64,000 bases of DNA. Origin: Helicobacter pylori (GTDB lineage Bacteria; Campylobacterota; Campylobacteria; Campylobacterales; Helicobacteraceae). The position numbers and the translations under genes are program-made. Positions 8,227 to 17,083 of the stretch are shown one piece after another (within the stretch, counting starts at the first letter, position 1; every line of letters starts with the position of its first letter). The stretch covers positions 248,001-312,000 of the forward strand of contig NZ_CP051500.1 of NCBI RefSeq assembly GCF_016755635.1, given 5' to 3'. The notes beneath the pieces were generated by a model, which was given only the letters and a program-made list of their open reading frames with translations, had not been told where the DNA came from and searched no databases.

Positions 8227-9489
8227 GTGGATGTATTGAGCGTGAGCGAAATCAATGCGCAAATCAAAGCCCTTTTAGAAGCGACTTTTTTGCAAGTTAG
8301 GGTTCAAGGGGAAGTGAGTAATTTGACAATCCATAAGGTGAGCGGCCATGCGTATTTTTCGCTCAAAGACAGCCAGTCAGTCATCAGATGCGTGCTGTTT
8401 AAAGGGAATGCTAACAGGCTCAAATTCGCTTTAAAAGAAGGGCAGGAAGTAGTTGTTTTTGGGGGTGTTAGCGTGTATGTTCCAAGGGGGGACTATCAAA
8501 TCAATTGCTTTGAAATAGAACCTAAAGATATAGGTTCATTAACCCTAGCTTTAGAGCAATTGAAAGAAAAATTACGCCTTAAGGGCTATTTTGATGAAGC
8601 CAATAAATTACCCAAACCGCATTTTCCTAAACGAGTGGCAGTCATCACTTCTCAAAATTCAGCCGCTTGGGCGGACATGAAAAAGATCGCTTCCAAACGA
8701 TGGCCGATGTGCGAATTGGTTTGCATCAATGCGTTAATGCAAGGGGAGGGCTGCGTTCAAAGCGTGGTGGAGAGCATCGCTTATGCGGATAGTTTTCATG
8801 GCACAAAAAACGCTTTTGATGCGATTGTGGTGGCTAGGGGTGGGGGGAGCATGGAGGATTTGTATTCTTTCAATGATGAGAAAATCGCTGATGCATTGCA
8901 TTTGGCTAAAACTTTCAGCATGTCAGCTATTGGGCATGAGAGCGATTTTTTATTGAGCGATTTGGTAGCGGATTTAAGGGCTTCTACGCCTTCAAACGCG
9001 ATGGAGATTTTACTCCCTAGTAGCGATGAATGGTTGCAAAGACTTGATGGGTTTAATTTGAAATTGCACCGCTCTTTTAAAATTTTGCTCCATCAAAAAA
9101 AGGCGCATTTAGAGCATTTAGAGGCTTCTTTAAAACGATTGAGTTTTGAAAACAAGCACCATTTAAACGCTCTAAAGCTAGAGAAACTAAAAATCGCACT
9201 AGAAAATAAAACCCTAGAATTTTTACGCTTTAAAAAAACGCTTTTAGAAAAAATCTCTACTCAAACATTAACAAGCCCTTTTTTACAAACTAAAACAGAG
9301 CGATTAAACAGGCTAGAAAACGCCCTTAAACTCGCTCATGCAAATTTGAAATTACCCCAATTTGGGGCGTTTGTGAGCAAAAATAACCAAGCGATAGAAT
9401 TAGAGGTATTAAAAAGGGGCGATAAAATTGAATTGAGTAATGAAAAAGCCAGAGCGAGCGCTGAAATTTTAAGTGTGGATAGGGTGTAG
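8227..9489 (+). CDS. xseA: Exodeoxyribonuclease VII large subunit
   Basis: A 420-residue protein with an N-terminal OB-fold (SEINAQIKALLE, VRVQGEVSNLTIHKVSGHAYFSLKD) and a central catalytic domain (KRVAVITSQNSAAWADM, ARGGGSMEDLYSFNDE, SAIGHESDFLLSDLVADLRASTPSNA). A long coiled coil that binds the small subunit follows. It degrades single-stranded DNA. GTG 8227 is preferred over TTG 8224 because AAAAGGGGGA then has a normal spacing. It is the last gene of the purA run, converging on the mod gene. The small subunit xseB is not in this window. Confidence 0.95.
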   Translation: MDVLSVSEINAQIKALLEATFLQVRVQGEVSNLTIHKVSGHAYFSLKDSQSVIRCVLFKGNANRLKFALKEGQEVVVFGGVSVYVPRGDYQINCFEIEPKDIGSLTLALEQLKEKLRLKGYFDEANKLPKPHFPKRVAVITSQNSAAWADMKKIASKRWPMCELVCINALMQGEGCVQSVVESIAYADSFHGTKNAFDAIVVARGGGSMEDLYSFNDEKIADALHLAKTFSMSAIGHESDFLLSDLVADLRASTPSNAMEILLPSSDEWLQRLDGFNLKLHRSFKILLHQKKAHLEHLEASLKRLSFENKHHLNALKLEKLKIALENKTLEFLRFKKTLLEKISTQTLTSPFLQTKTERLNRLENALKLAHANLKLPQFGAFVSKNNQAIELEVLKRGDKIELSNEKARASAEILSVDRV

Positions 9490-9507
9490 GGGTTTGAAAA
9501 ATAATAT

Positions 9508-10752
9508 TTAAAATAAAATAGATTTTGTTTTTAAAATTTCGTATTCACTTCTTTTAACAATCTTTTCTAAACGCGATAGCATGATGTTTGAAATCGTGTT
9601 TTTATACCCCTTGTTTTTCAAAATGCTAGCAGCTTGTGGGTTATTTTTAATTTTTTCTTCTTTTTGGCACAAATAAAAAGACCAATTCAAATAATAATCC
9701 TTATTAACTTCTATAACCGCTTGCGCTGTTGTCCCGCTACCTGCAAAAAAATCTAAAATAACAGAATCTTTAGGGGTGGAGCATAATAATAAATATTTAA
9801 TCAATGCTACAGGTTTTGGCGTCTTAAAAAGCCCCTTTAAGCCTAATTTTTCTAAATCTTTTGTGCCTTGTCGGCTATAAAAATCCAACACGCTCAAACA
9901 ATTATCTTGCGATTCTTTTAAGTAATATTTTTCATAAGGGCGATTATTCTTAAAAATAAGCCTGTTTTGATAATATAACTCCTTAAGCTTTTCATCGCTG
10001 CTCCACCCTCTGCTTTTTAAGGGTTCTAAAAAAAGATTGATTTCTTCTATCGCTACACTGCGTGGGTGTGAAGGCGTGGATAAATCTTTAGCGAAATAAA
10101 TCTCACCTTTTTCATCCACTAAATTATAATTTTTTAAAAAATTAAAATGTTCTTTTTTAGATAATTCTTTGATTTGTTCTTTTAAGACAAGTTGGGCTTG
10201 AGCTTGTCCTTTTTGTTTAAAAACATTCTTAATCGTTCGCATTAAATCTTTTAATGGTTTAGCATAAATGGGCAAAAGCGTTCGTAAGATTTTAAAACCA
10301 GGAGCGAACGCTTTATTTTTGGCGTAGCTTAAAACATACTCATGGGTAATATTGATGTGTTTAGCGTTAGATCTTGTGGCTTGTTTAGTGATAAAAGTGC
10401 CTAAAAAATTGCGCGTTCCAAAAATTTCATTGGCAATGATTTTAACTTCAGCCATTTTATTATCATCTATAGAAATAAAAAGACAACCGCTTTGTTTTAA
10501 CACAGCCTTTGCTAAAATCAAATGTTCTTCAATCCATTTTTCATAGTCAGCATGAGCGTCTTCATATTCAAAGTTAGAACTCTTGGTGTTATAAGGGGGA
10601 TCTATATAGATAGTTTGGATGCTTTCTTTTTCTATCCTTTTCAAACACTCCAAAGCTTCCATGATAAAAACTTTATGCAAGATGATTTTCCCAAGAAAAA
10701 CGACCAAATTTGAGATTAAAAAGATTGACAAGCTCTTGTTCTTTTGAATCAA
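9508..10752 (-). CDS. Beta-class adenine DNA methyltransferase (Mod), N-terminus frameshifted
   Basis: An open frame of 414 codons on the minus strand. Seen: the N-terminal GKIILHKVFIMEALECLKR strand-helix, catalytic motif IV IDPPYNT, a long target-recognition segment, then SAM-binding motif I VILDFFAGSGTTAQAV near the C-terminus. The order IV-TRD-I defines beta-class amino-methyltransferases, and DPPY favours N6-adenine. Neither TTG 10752 nor ATG 10662 has a ribosome site, and the conserved N-terminal motif lies upstream of ATG 10662. The natural protein therefore probably continues into the ORF at 10673-10996. Removing one base near 10686-10700 makes one 495-codon gene. Target sequence unknown. 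Confidence 0.8.
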   Translation of the reverse strand: MIQKNKSLSIFLISNLVVFLGKIILHKVFIMEALECLKRIEKESIQTIYIDPPYNTKSSNFEYEDAHADYEKWIEEHLILAKAVLKQSGCLFISIDDNKMAEVKIIANEIFGTRNFLGTFITKQATRSNAKHINITHEYVLSYAKNKAFAPGFKILRTLLPIYAKPLKDLMRTIKNVFKQKGQAQAQLVLKEQIKELSKKEHFNFLKNYNLVDEKGEIYFAKDLSTPSHPRSVAIEEINLFLEPLKSRGWSSDEKLKELYYQNRLIFKNNRPYEKYYLKESQDNCLSVLDFYSRQGTKDLEKLGLKGLFKTPKPVALIKYLLLCSTPKDSVILDFFAGSGTTAQAVIEVNKDYYLNWSFYLCQKEEKIKNNPQAASILKNKGYKNTISNIMLSRLEKIVKRSEYEILKTKSILF

Positions 10753-10996
10753 TGGGTTTCATTTTAAAATCAAATTCTTTGATTAATGGACTTTGAAAGG
10801 ATACTTGTTTGATTTCTAAAAATTCATCGCTTGAACTTCTTTTAGCATCAAGGCCAAAAATCCCAAAGACTGATTTAAAAATTGCATATCTAGCCCTTTG
10901 ATTAAACTCTGTCAATATTATTTTAGTGAAAATATATGATTCATTAGCAATACTTTTAAGCAGAATATCTAAAATTTGCATTTCATTATTTATCAT
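10673..10996 (-). pseudogene. Probable N-terminal part of the adjacent methyltransferase
   Basis: A 107-residue ORF (MINNEMQILDILL start) ends at 10673 after KFGRFSWENHLA. It overlaps the mod frame and differs from it by one base. Deleting one base of the A5 run at 10696-10700 (T5 on the coding strand) changes the junction to KFGRFLGKIILHKVF, reading straight into the methyltransferase. It resembles no catalytic domain I know. As the N-terminal arm of a mod protein it could contact DNA or another subunit. The alternative is a separate small gene of unknown function. Confidence 0.55.
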
Positions 10997-11076
10997 AAGT
11001 TTGTTTTAAATGCGAGCCATTATCAAAAGGTTTTGTATTATAATTTGATGGATTTCTATGGATTAAGGTATTTGGA

Positions 11077-11766
11077 TTGAGTTTAGCGGATATTATTTTA
11101 GAGCGTTTTAAAGATTTTATGAGAGAACACCCTGAGCCTTACAAGTTTTTACAGGTTTTTTACACGCAAGAAAAAGAACGCTTTTTGAATAGTAAGATTA
11201 GCGATTATATGAAGCGAAATAAAAGCAAGGAAGAGGCTAGTATTTTGGCCAGACAAGGCTTTGTCAGTGCGGTTGGAAGAGCGTTAGAAAAAATCATAGA
11301 ACTTTTATTAAAAGATTTTTGTATTAAAAACAATGTAAAAATGACGAACGATAAAACCTTAAGGGCTAAGCGCATTAATGGCGAATTAGATAAAGTCAAA
11401 CGGGCTTTATTGGTGCATTTTGGAGGCTATAGCGTTTTGCCAGATATTATTCTTTATCAAACCAACAAGGATAATGTCAAAATCCTAGCGATTTTATCGG
11501 TAAAAAATTCGTTTAGAGAGCGTTTCACAGAAACGCCTTATTGGAAATTAAAGCTTTTGCAATTGCCTATAACTTCTCACATTAAAGTCTTTATGATAAC
11601 ACCGGATAACGATGATGAGATCAGTTTTAAAGACAAGCCTAAAAAGGCTAGGATCGTCATGGAACATGAATTAGATGGCCTTTATTTAGCCAAAAGCCAT
11701 TTTGATCAAAGCTCTAAGATTAAGGGCATAGAAAATTTGTTAGAAGATTTAAAAAGGCTTTTATGA
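11077..11766 (+). CDS. Probable type II restriction endonuclease, PD-(S)xK type
   Basis: A 229-residue soluble protein directly upstream of, and overlapping by 4 bases, a methyltransferase gene. A helix with Glu71 (GRALEKIIELLL), then LPDIILY (Asp123) and LAILSVKNS (Ser141-Val-Lys143), followed by RERFTE, gives an E...PD...SVK arrangement. In the Cfr10I/Bse634I/NgoMIV group the usual acidic residue before Lys is likewise replaced by Ser. This is a motif-level resemblance only, and the cut site is unknown. Start TTG 11077 follows TAAGG. It is divergent from the minus-strand mod locus. Confidence 0.65.
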   Translation: MSLADIILERFKDFMREHPEPYKFLQVFYTQEKERFLNSKISDYMKRNKSKEEASILARQGFVSAVGRALEKIIELLLKDFCIKNNVKMTNDKTLRAKRINGELDKVKRALLVHFGGYSVLPDIILYQTNKDNVKILAILSVKNSFRERFTETPYWKLKLLQLPITSHIKVFMITPDNDDEISFKDKPKKARIVMEHELDGLYLAKSHFDQSSKIKGIENLLEDLKRLL

Positions 11767-12521
11767 AACCTTATTTCAGTTTGGAAAAATTGGATTTATA
11801 CCATGGCGATGCGAGCGTTTTAGAGACTTTTGAAAAAGGTTTTTATGATTTATGCATCACTTCACCGCCCTATAATTTGAGCATTGAATATCAGGGGAGT
11901 GATGATTTTAGGGCTTATGATGATTATTTGAATTGGTGTAAAAATTGGCTTAAAAATTGTTATTTTTGGGGTAAGGAACAGGCGAGATTGTGCTTGAATG
12001 TCCCTTTAGATACGAATAAACACGGCAAGCAAAGTTTGGGGGCTGATATTATTGCAGTGGCTAAAGAATGCGGTTGGAAATACCAAAATACGATCATTTG
12101 GAATGAAAGCAATATTTCAAGACGCACCGCTTGGGGGAGTTGGCTGCAAGCTAGCGCACCTTATGCGATCGCTCCTGTGGAATTGATCGTTGTTTTTTAT
12201 AAAAACGAATACAAACGAAAAAAACAAACTTCTACGATGAGCAAAGAGGAATTTTTGCTCTACACGAACGGGCTATGGAGTTTTAGCGGAGAGTCTAAAA
12301 AACGCTTAAAACACCCAGCCCCATTCCCAAGGGAATTGCCCAGGCGTTGCATCCAATTGTTTTCTTTTTTGGAAGACACGATTTTTGATCCTTTTAGCGG
12401 ATCTGGCACGACTATTTTAGAGGCCAACGCTTTAGGGCGTTTTAGCGTGGGTTTAGAGATTGAAAAAGAATATTGCGAGTTGTCTAAAAAGCGTATTTTG
12501 GAGAGTTTGTCGTTAGTGTGA
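11763..12521 (+). CDS. Beta-class DNA amino-methyltransferase, partner of the upstream endonuclease
   Basis: A 252-residue methyltransferase with motif IV TSPPYNL (residues 33-39), a central recognition region, and motif I IFDPFSGSGTTILEA near the C-terminus followed by GLEIEKEYCELSKKRI. The order IV-TRD-I is beta class. SPPY is compatible with N4-cytosine or N6-adenine methylation. A 4-base ATGA overlap with the endonuclease gene suggests coupled translation of a complete type II R-M pair. The gene was earlier called HpaI-methylase-like in H. pylori genomes. Specificity cannot be read here. Confidence 0.88.
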   Translation: MKPYFSLEKLDLYHGDASVLETFEKGFYDLCITSPPYNLSIEYQGSDDFRAYDDYLNWCKNWLKNCYFWGKEQARLCLNVPLDTNKHGKQSLGADIIAVAKECGWKYQNTIIWNESNISRRTAWGSWLQASAPYAIAPVELIVVFYKNEYKRKKQTSTMSKEEFLLYTNGLWSFSGESKKRLKHPAPFPRELPRRCIQLFSFLEDTIFDPFSGSGTTILEANALGRFSVGLEIEKEYCELSKKRILESLSLV

Positions 12522-12554
12522 GCGTTTTAAAAACCTTTGAGGGTTAAAATAGTG

Positions 12555-12560
12555 TAAAAT
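12555..12560 (+). promoter_or_regulatory. Candidate -10 (TAAAAT) of clpB
   Basis: TAAAAT with TG just upstream, 33 bases before the clpB ATG. No CIRCE or HspR-type inverted repeat was noticed around it. Confidence 0.4.
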
Positions 12561-12593
12561 AGTAAAGATTTTAAAACTCAAAAAGGATTGACA

Positions 12594-15164
12594 ATGAATT
12601 TATTTGAAAAAATGACTGACCAATTGCATGAGACTTTAGACAGCGCGCTCGCTTTAGCCTTGCACCATAAAAACGCTGAAGTAACGCCCATGCACATGCT
12701 TTTTGCCATGCTCAATAATTCCCAAGGCATTCTTATTCAAGCCTTACAAAAAATGCCTGTGGATATTGAAGCTTTAAAGCTTAGCGTTCAAAGCGAGCTG
12801 AATAAGTTCGCTAAAGTCTCACAAATCAGCAAGCAAAATATCCAATTAAACCAAGCTTTAATCCAAAGTTTAGAAAACGCTCAAGGCTTGATGGCTAAAA
12901 GGGGCGATTCTTTCATCGCTACCGATGTGTATCTTTTGGCGAACATGAGCCTTTTTGAAAGCGTTTTAAAGCCTTATTTAGACACTAAGGAATTGCAAAA
13001 AACTTTAGAATCTTTAAGAAAAGGTGCGACTATCCAAAATAAAAACGATGATTCCAATTTGGAAAGTTTAGAAAAATTTGGCATTGATTTGACGCAAAAA
13101 GCCTTAGAAAATAAGCTGGATCCGGTGATCGGAAGAGATGAAGAAATCATTCGCATGATGCAAATTTTGATAAGAAAAACAAAAAATAACCCTATTTTAT
13201 TAGGTGAGCCTGGAGTGGGGAAAACGGCTGTTGTGGAAGGGCTAGCCCAACGCATTGTGAATAAGGAAGTGCCTAAAACGCTTTTAAACAAACGAGTCAT
13301 CGCTTTAGATTTAAGCTTGTTGGTGGCTGGGGCGAAATACAGAGGCGAGTTTGAAGAGCGCCTGAAAAAGGTGATTGAAGAAGTTAAAAAAAGCGCGAAT
13401 GTGATTTTATTCATTGATGAAATCCACACGATTGTAGGGGCTGGGGCTAGTGAGGGGGGCATGGATGCAGCGAATATTTTAAAACCCGCGCTCGCTAGGG
13501 GGGAATTGCACACGATTGGAGCGACCACTTTAAAAGAATACCGCAAGTATTTTGAAAAAGACATGGCATTGCAAAGGCGTTTCCAACCCATTTTACTCAA
13601 TGAGCCTAGCATCAATGAAGCTTTACAGATTTTAAGGGGGTTAAAAGAAACTTTAGAAACGCACCATAATATCACCATTAATGACTCCGCGCTCATAGCG
13701 AGCGCTAAACTCTCTAGCCGTTATATCACCGATAGGTTTTTACCCGATAAAGCGATTGACTTGATTGATGAGGGGGCGGCCCAATTAAAAATGCAAATGG
13801 AATCAGAGCCGGCCAAACTCTCTAGCGTTAAGCGCTCCATTCAAAGACTAGAAATGGAAAAACAAGCCCTTGAAATGGAAAAAAAAGAGAGCAATGCCAA
13901 ACGCATGCAAGAAATCCTTAAAGAATTGAGCGATTTGAAAGAAGAAAAAATCCAATTAGAAGTGCAATTTGAAAACGAAAAAGAAGTGTTCAAAGAAATT
14001 TCACGCTTGAAAATGGAAATGGAAAGCTTGAAAAAAGAGGCTGAGAGGTTTAAGCGCAATGGGGATTACCAGCAAGCGGGTGAAATTGAATATTCTAAAA
14101 TCCCTGAAAATAAAAAGAAAGAAGAAGAATTGCAGCATAAATGGGAAGCGATGCAACAAAATGGGGCGTTATTGCAAAACGCTTTAACCGAAAACAACAT
14201 CGCTGAGATCGTGAGCCAATGGACGCATATCCCGGTCCAAAAAATGCTCCAAAGCGAAAAAAATAGGGTTTTAAACATTGAAAGCGAATTGCAAAAAAGA
14301 GTGGTGGGGCAAGAAAAAGCGCTCAAAGCGATCGCTAAAGCGATTAAAAGGAATAAGGCCGGGCTTAGCGATAGCAACAAGCCCATAGGGAGTTTCCTCT
14401 TTTTAGGGCCAACAGGCGTGGGTAAAACCGAGAGCGCTAAAGCTTTGGCGCAATTCTTGTTTGATAGCGATAAAAACCTTATACGGATTGACATGAGCGA
14501 ATATATGGAAAAGCACGCTATAAGCCGTCTTATTGGGGCCGCTCCTGGGTATGTGGGCTATGAAGAAGGCGGGCAATTGACCGAAGCGGTGCGCAGAAAG
14601 CCTTATAGCGTGGTGCTGTTAGATGAAGTGGAAAAAGCCCATCCGGATGTGTTTAATCTCTTGTTGCAGGTTTTAGATGAGGGGCATTTAACCGATAGTA
14701 AGGGCGTGAGGGTGGATTTCAAAAACACGATTTTGATTTTAACCAGCAATGTGGCTAGCGGCGCGCTTTTAGAAGAAAGTTTGAGTGAAGCCGATAAGCA
14801 AAAAGCGATTAAAGAAAGCTTGAGGCAATTTTTCAAGCCGGAATTTTTAAACCGCTTAGATGAAATCATCTCCTTTAACGCCCTAGATAGTCATGCTATC
14901 ATTAATATCGTGGGGATACTCTTTGAAAACATTCAAAAAAAAGCGCTTGAAAGGGGCATTAATATAACCCTAGACGAAAAGGCAAAAGAATTGATCGCAG
15001 AAGCGGGATTTGACAGATTTTATGGTGCTAGACCCCTAAAACGCGCGCTCTATGAAATGGTAGAAGACAAGCTCGCTGAACTCATTTTAGAGGATAAAAT
15101 TAAAGAGAATGACAGCGTGGCGTTTGTGGTGGAAAATAACGAGATTGTGCCTAAGATTAAGTGA
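12594..15164 (+). CDS. clpB: ClpB disaggregase
   Basis: An 856-residue AAA+ chaperone that pulls proteins out of aggregates with DnaK. Domains in order: an N-terminal Clp repeat domain; AAA-1 with Walker A GEPGVGKT (about residue 204), Walker [10 protein letters not shown] and AAA-1 pore region; a middle coiled-coil domain (about 400-520), which distinguishes ClpB from ClpA/C; AAA-2 with Walker A GPTGVGKT (about 605), pore loop GYVGYEEGG and [10 protein letters not shown]; and a C-terminal D2-small domain ([11 protein letters not shown]). ATG 12594 is six bases after AAAAGGA and preferred over TTG 12588. No ClpP-binding loop was noticed. Confidence 0.97.
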   Translation: MNLFEKMTDQLHETLDSALALALHHKNAEVTPMHMLFAMLNNSQGILIQALQKMPVDIEALKLSVQSELNKFAKVSQISKQNIQLNQALIQSLENAQGLMAKRGDSFIATDVYLLANMSLFESVLKPYLDTKELQKTLESLRKGATIQNKNDDSNLESLEKFGIDLTQKALENKLDPVIGRDEEIIRMMQILIRKTKNNPILLGEPGVGKTAVVEGLAQRIVNKEVPKTLLNKRVIALDLSLLVAGAKYRGEFEERLKKVIEEVKKSANVILFIDEIHTIVGAGASEGGMDAANILKPALARGELHTIGATTLKEYRKYFEKDMALQRRFQPILLNEPSINEALQILRGLKETLETHHNITINDSALIASAKLSSRYITDRFLPDKAIDLIDEGAAQLKMQMESEPAKLSSVKRSIQRLEMEKQALEMEKKESNAKRMQEILKELSDLKEEKIQLEVQFENEKEVFKEISRLKMEMESLKKEAERFKRNGDYQQAGEIEYSKIPENKKKEEELQHKWEAMQQNGALLQNALTENNIAEIVSQWTHIPVQKMLQSEKNRVLNIESELQKRVVGQEKALKAIAKAIKRNKAGLSDSNKPIGSFLFLGPTGVGKTESAKALAQFLFDSDKNLIRIDMSEYMEKHAISRLIGAAPGYVGYEEGGQLTEAVRRKPYSVVLLDEVEKAHPDVFNLLLQVLDEGHLTDSKGVRVDFKNTILILTSNVASGALLEESLSEADKQKAIKESLRQFFKPEFLNRLDEIISFNALDSHAIINIVGILFENIQKKALERGINITLDEKAKELIAEAGFDRFYGARPLKRALYEMVEDKLAELILEDKIKENDSVAFVVENNEIVPKIK

Positions 15165-15217
15165 AGTTTGGTTATCCTAAAAAAGACAAGAAATGGTTAT
15201 TTTGAAAAAAGGATTGG

Positions 15218-15940
15218 ATGATGTTTGATAACACGCTTGTTAATCTCTTTGACACAGCGCCTCTTTTAACTTCGCTTTTAGCCGGGATTTTAACTTTTTT
15301 AAGCCCTTGCGTGTTGCCTTTGATCCCGGCGTATATGTCTTATATTTCTCAAATTTCTTTAGAGGATATTAAAGATGGTAAGGCTAAAAGGGTTTCGGTT
15401 TTTTTAAAATCCTTGATGTTTGTGGTGGGGTTTTCGCTCGTTTTTTTGGGCGTGGGCATGTCTATGGCCAAGCTTATCCATAGCTTTTCGTTTTCCTGGG
15501 TGAATTATATCGCCGGGGGGATTGTGATTCTTTTTGGTTTGCATTTTTTAGGCGTGTTCCGTTTTGCATTTTTGTATAAAACCCAAAGCGTTGGTTTAGC
15601 GAGCAAATCTAATAGCATGCAGCGCTTTTACCCCTTTCTTTTGGGCATGAGTTTCGCTTTGGGCTGGACGCCATGCATCGGGCCGATATTCACTTCTATT
15701 GTGATCATGAGCGCGAGTAAGGACGCTTATGGCTTAATGCTTATGGTGGTGTTTGTAATGGGCTTGGCGATCCCTTTTTTATTGGTGGCTTTAATGCTAG
15801 AAAGAGCGCTTTTATTTTTAAAATCCTTAAAGAAATACAACCGCGCGATTGAAATTGTTTCGGGGTTGGTGCTTATTTTAATGGGAATATTGATCATGAC
15901 AAATTCTTTAGAAAGCTTGACTAACTTTTTACAAAATTAG
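15218..15940 (+). CDS. ccdA: Cytochrome c biogenesis thiol-disulfide transporter CcdA
   Basis: A 240-residue inner-membrane protein with six predicted helices. The two redox cysteines lie in FLSPCVLPLIPAY (helix 1) and WTPCIGPIFTS (helix 4), the CcdA/DsbD-beta signature. It passes electrons from cytoplasmic thioredoxin to periplasmic thiol proteins for cytochrome c maturation. ATG 15218 and 15221 are both usable after AAAAAAGG. The stop is 9 bases before the PyrC-like gene. Confidence 0.92.
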   Translation: MMFDNTLVNLFDTAPLLTSLLAGILTFLSPCVLPLIPAYMSYISQISLEDIKDGKAKRVSVFLKSLMFVVGFSLVFLGVGMSMAKLIHSFSFSWVNYIAGGIVILFGLHFLGVFRFAFLYKTQSVGLASKSNSMQRFYPFLLGMSFALGWTPCIGPIFTSIVIMSASKDAYGLMLMVVFVMGLAIPFLLVALMLERALLFLKSLKKYNRAIEIVSGLVLILMGILIMTNSLESLTNFLQN

Positions 15941-15949
15941 GAGGGTTTG

Positions 15950-17083
15950 ATGCTGTTAAAAAACGCTTCGTTTTATGATGATGAAGTTTTAAAAAGAGCG
16001 GATATCCGCTTAAAAGATTCCCTCATTATAGAGATTAAAGAAAACTTAAGCCCTACTAAAAATGAAGAAGTGATTGAGTGCAGGGATTTATTCGTGCTAC
16101 CAAGCTTCATTGATTTGAGCGTTACTGGTTTGGAGAGTTATGAAAATTTAAAACAGAAGGCTTTTAAAGGGGGGGTGGGGTTACTCAATGTTTTTGATTG
16201 CGATCAAAGCGACGTTAAAAATATTATGGCAATTAAAAACAACCAACTAGCCGACATCGCTACGCTTAAAAATAAAGGAGGGGAAATTTTAATCGCGCCA
16301 TCTGATGCTTTTTTAGAACTCATCAGCCATTACGCCAAATCCTACAACTTGCCTTTTTTAGTCTCTTTAGAAAATTCTTTTGAAGCCCTAAATAGTGGGG
16401 AATTAGCCTATGAATTGGGGCAAAATTTTGTAGAAAATGCGTTTGAAAACACGCGCTTGGTGCGTTTCATGGAAGTTTCTAGAGCGTTACAAATCCCTGT
16501 GCTTTTAGATAAAGTCAATAGCACCGCCACGCTCAAACTCATCAAAGCCTTTAACGATTTAGGAGCACGTTTGCAAGCCCAAACGCCCTTAAGCCATTTA
16601 ATCTTAGATGAGAGCGTGTATGAAGATTATGAGCCACGATTTAAAATCGCCCCTCCTTTAAGGGATAAAGAAGGTCAAAACGCCCTAAAAGAAGCCCTAA
16701 AAAATAACGAAATCGCCATGCTCACAAGCCTTCATGTTTTTAAAAATTCTAACGCAGAGCTTTTTGAAGAAAGCGCTTTTGGGTGTGAGAGCATAGAGGA
16801 CGCTTTTAGCGTGGCTTATACTTTTTTAGTTCAAAAAAAGGTTATCAGCTTCCAACAGCTCATTAAAGTCATGGCGATTAACCAAGCGAAGTTTTTAAAA
16901 CTCAATGCAGGCGAGATTAAAGAAAACCAATTAGCCAATTTGATGATCGTGGATTTAAACGCTCAAACAAGAGTGAGTAATCAAAATTCGCCCTTTTATG
17001 GTTTAGAATTATACGGCGAAGTGCAAAGAATGATCTTAAAAGGGCAAACCACATTTATTAAGGAGAATGCATGCAAATCATAG
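15950..17083 (+). CDS. Dihydroorotase-like protein lacking metal ligands
   Basis: A 377-residue amidohydrolase-fold protein of the class I dihydroorotase family. The usual PGxIDxHxH is PSFIDLSVTG (residues 51-60), with Ser and Thr in place of the two His. The usual TDHAPH, containing the catalytic Asp, is TSLHVF. The substrate-side segment APPLRDKEGQNAL is kept. It should therefore not catalyse dihydroorotate formation. In Pseudomonas-type systems inactive PyrC-like subunits hold aspartate transcarbamoylase together, and this is a plausible role. ATG 15950 follows GGAGGG. It overlaps the next gene by 13 bases. Confidence 0.85.
   Translation: MLLKNASFYDDEVLKRADIRLKDSLIIEIKENLSPTKNEEVIECRDLFVLPSFIDLSVTGLESYENLKQKAFKGGVGLLNVFDCDQSDVKNIMAIKNNQLADIATLKNKGGEILIAPSDAFLELISHYAKSYNLPFLVSLENSFEALNSGELAYELGQNFVENAFENTRLVRFMEVSRALQIPVLLDKVNSTATLKLIKAFNDLGARLQAQTPLSHLILDESVYEDYEPRFKIAPPLRDKEGQNALKEALKNNEIAMLTSLHVFKNSNAELFEESAFGCESIEDAFSVAYTFLVQKKVISFQQLIKVMAINQAKFLKLNAGEIKENQLANLMIVDLNAQTRVSNQNSPFYGLELYGEVQRMILKGQTTFIKENACKS

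Noticed and set aside
9490..9507. Terminator between converging xseA and mod
   Set aside because: The 18-base spacer is AT-rich but shows no stem; I could not support a hairpin.
12974..13696. 240-codon minus-strand frame inside clpB
   Set aside because: Fully inside a highly conserved AAA-1 coding region, with no start signal; the Ser/Phe-rich content is typical of antisense reading.
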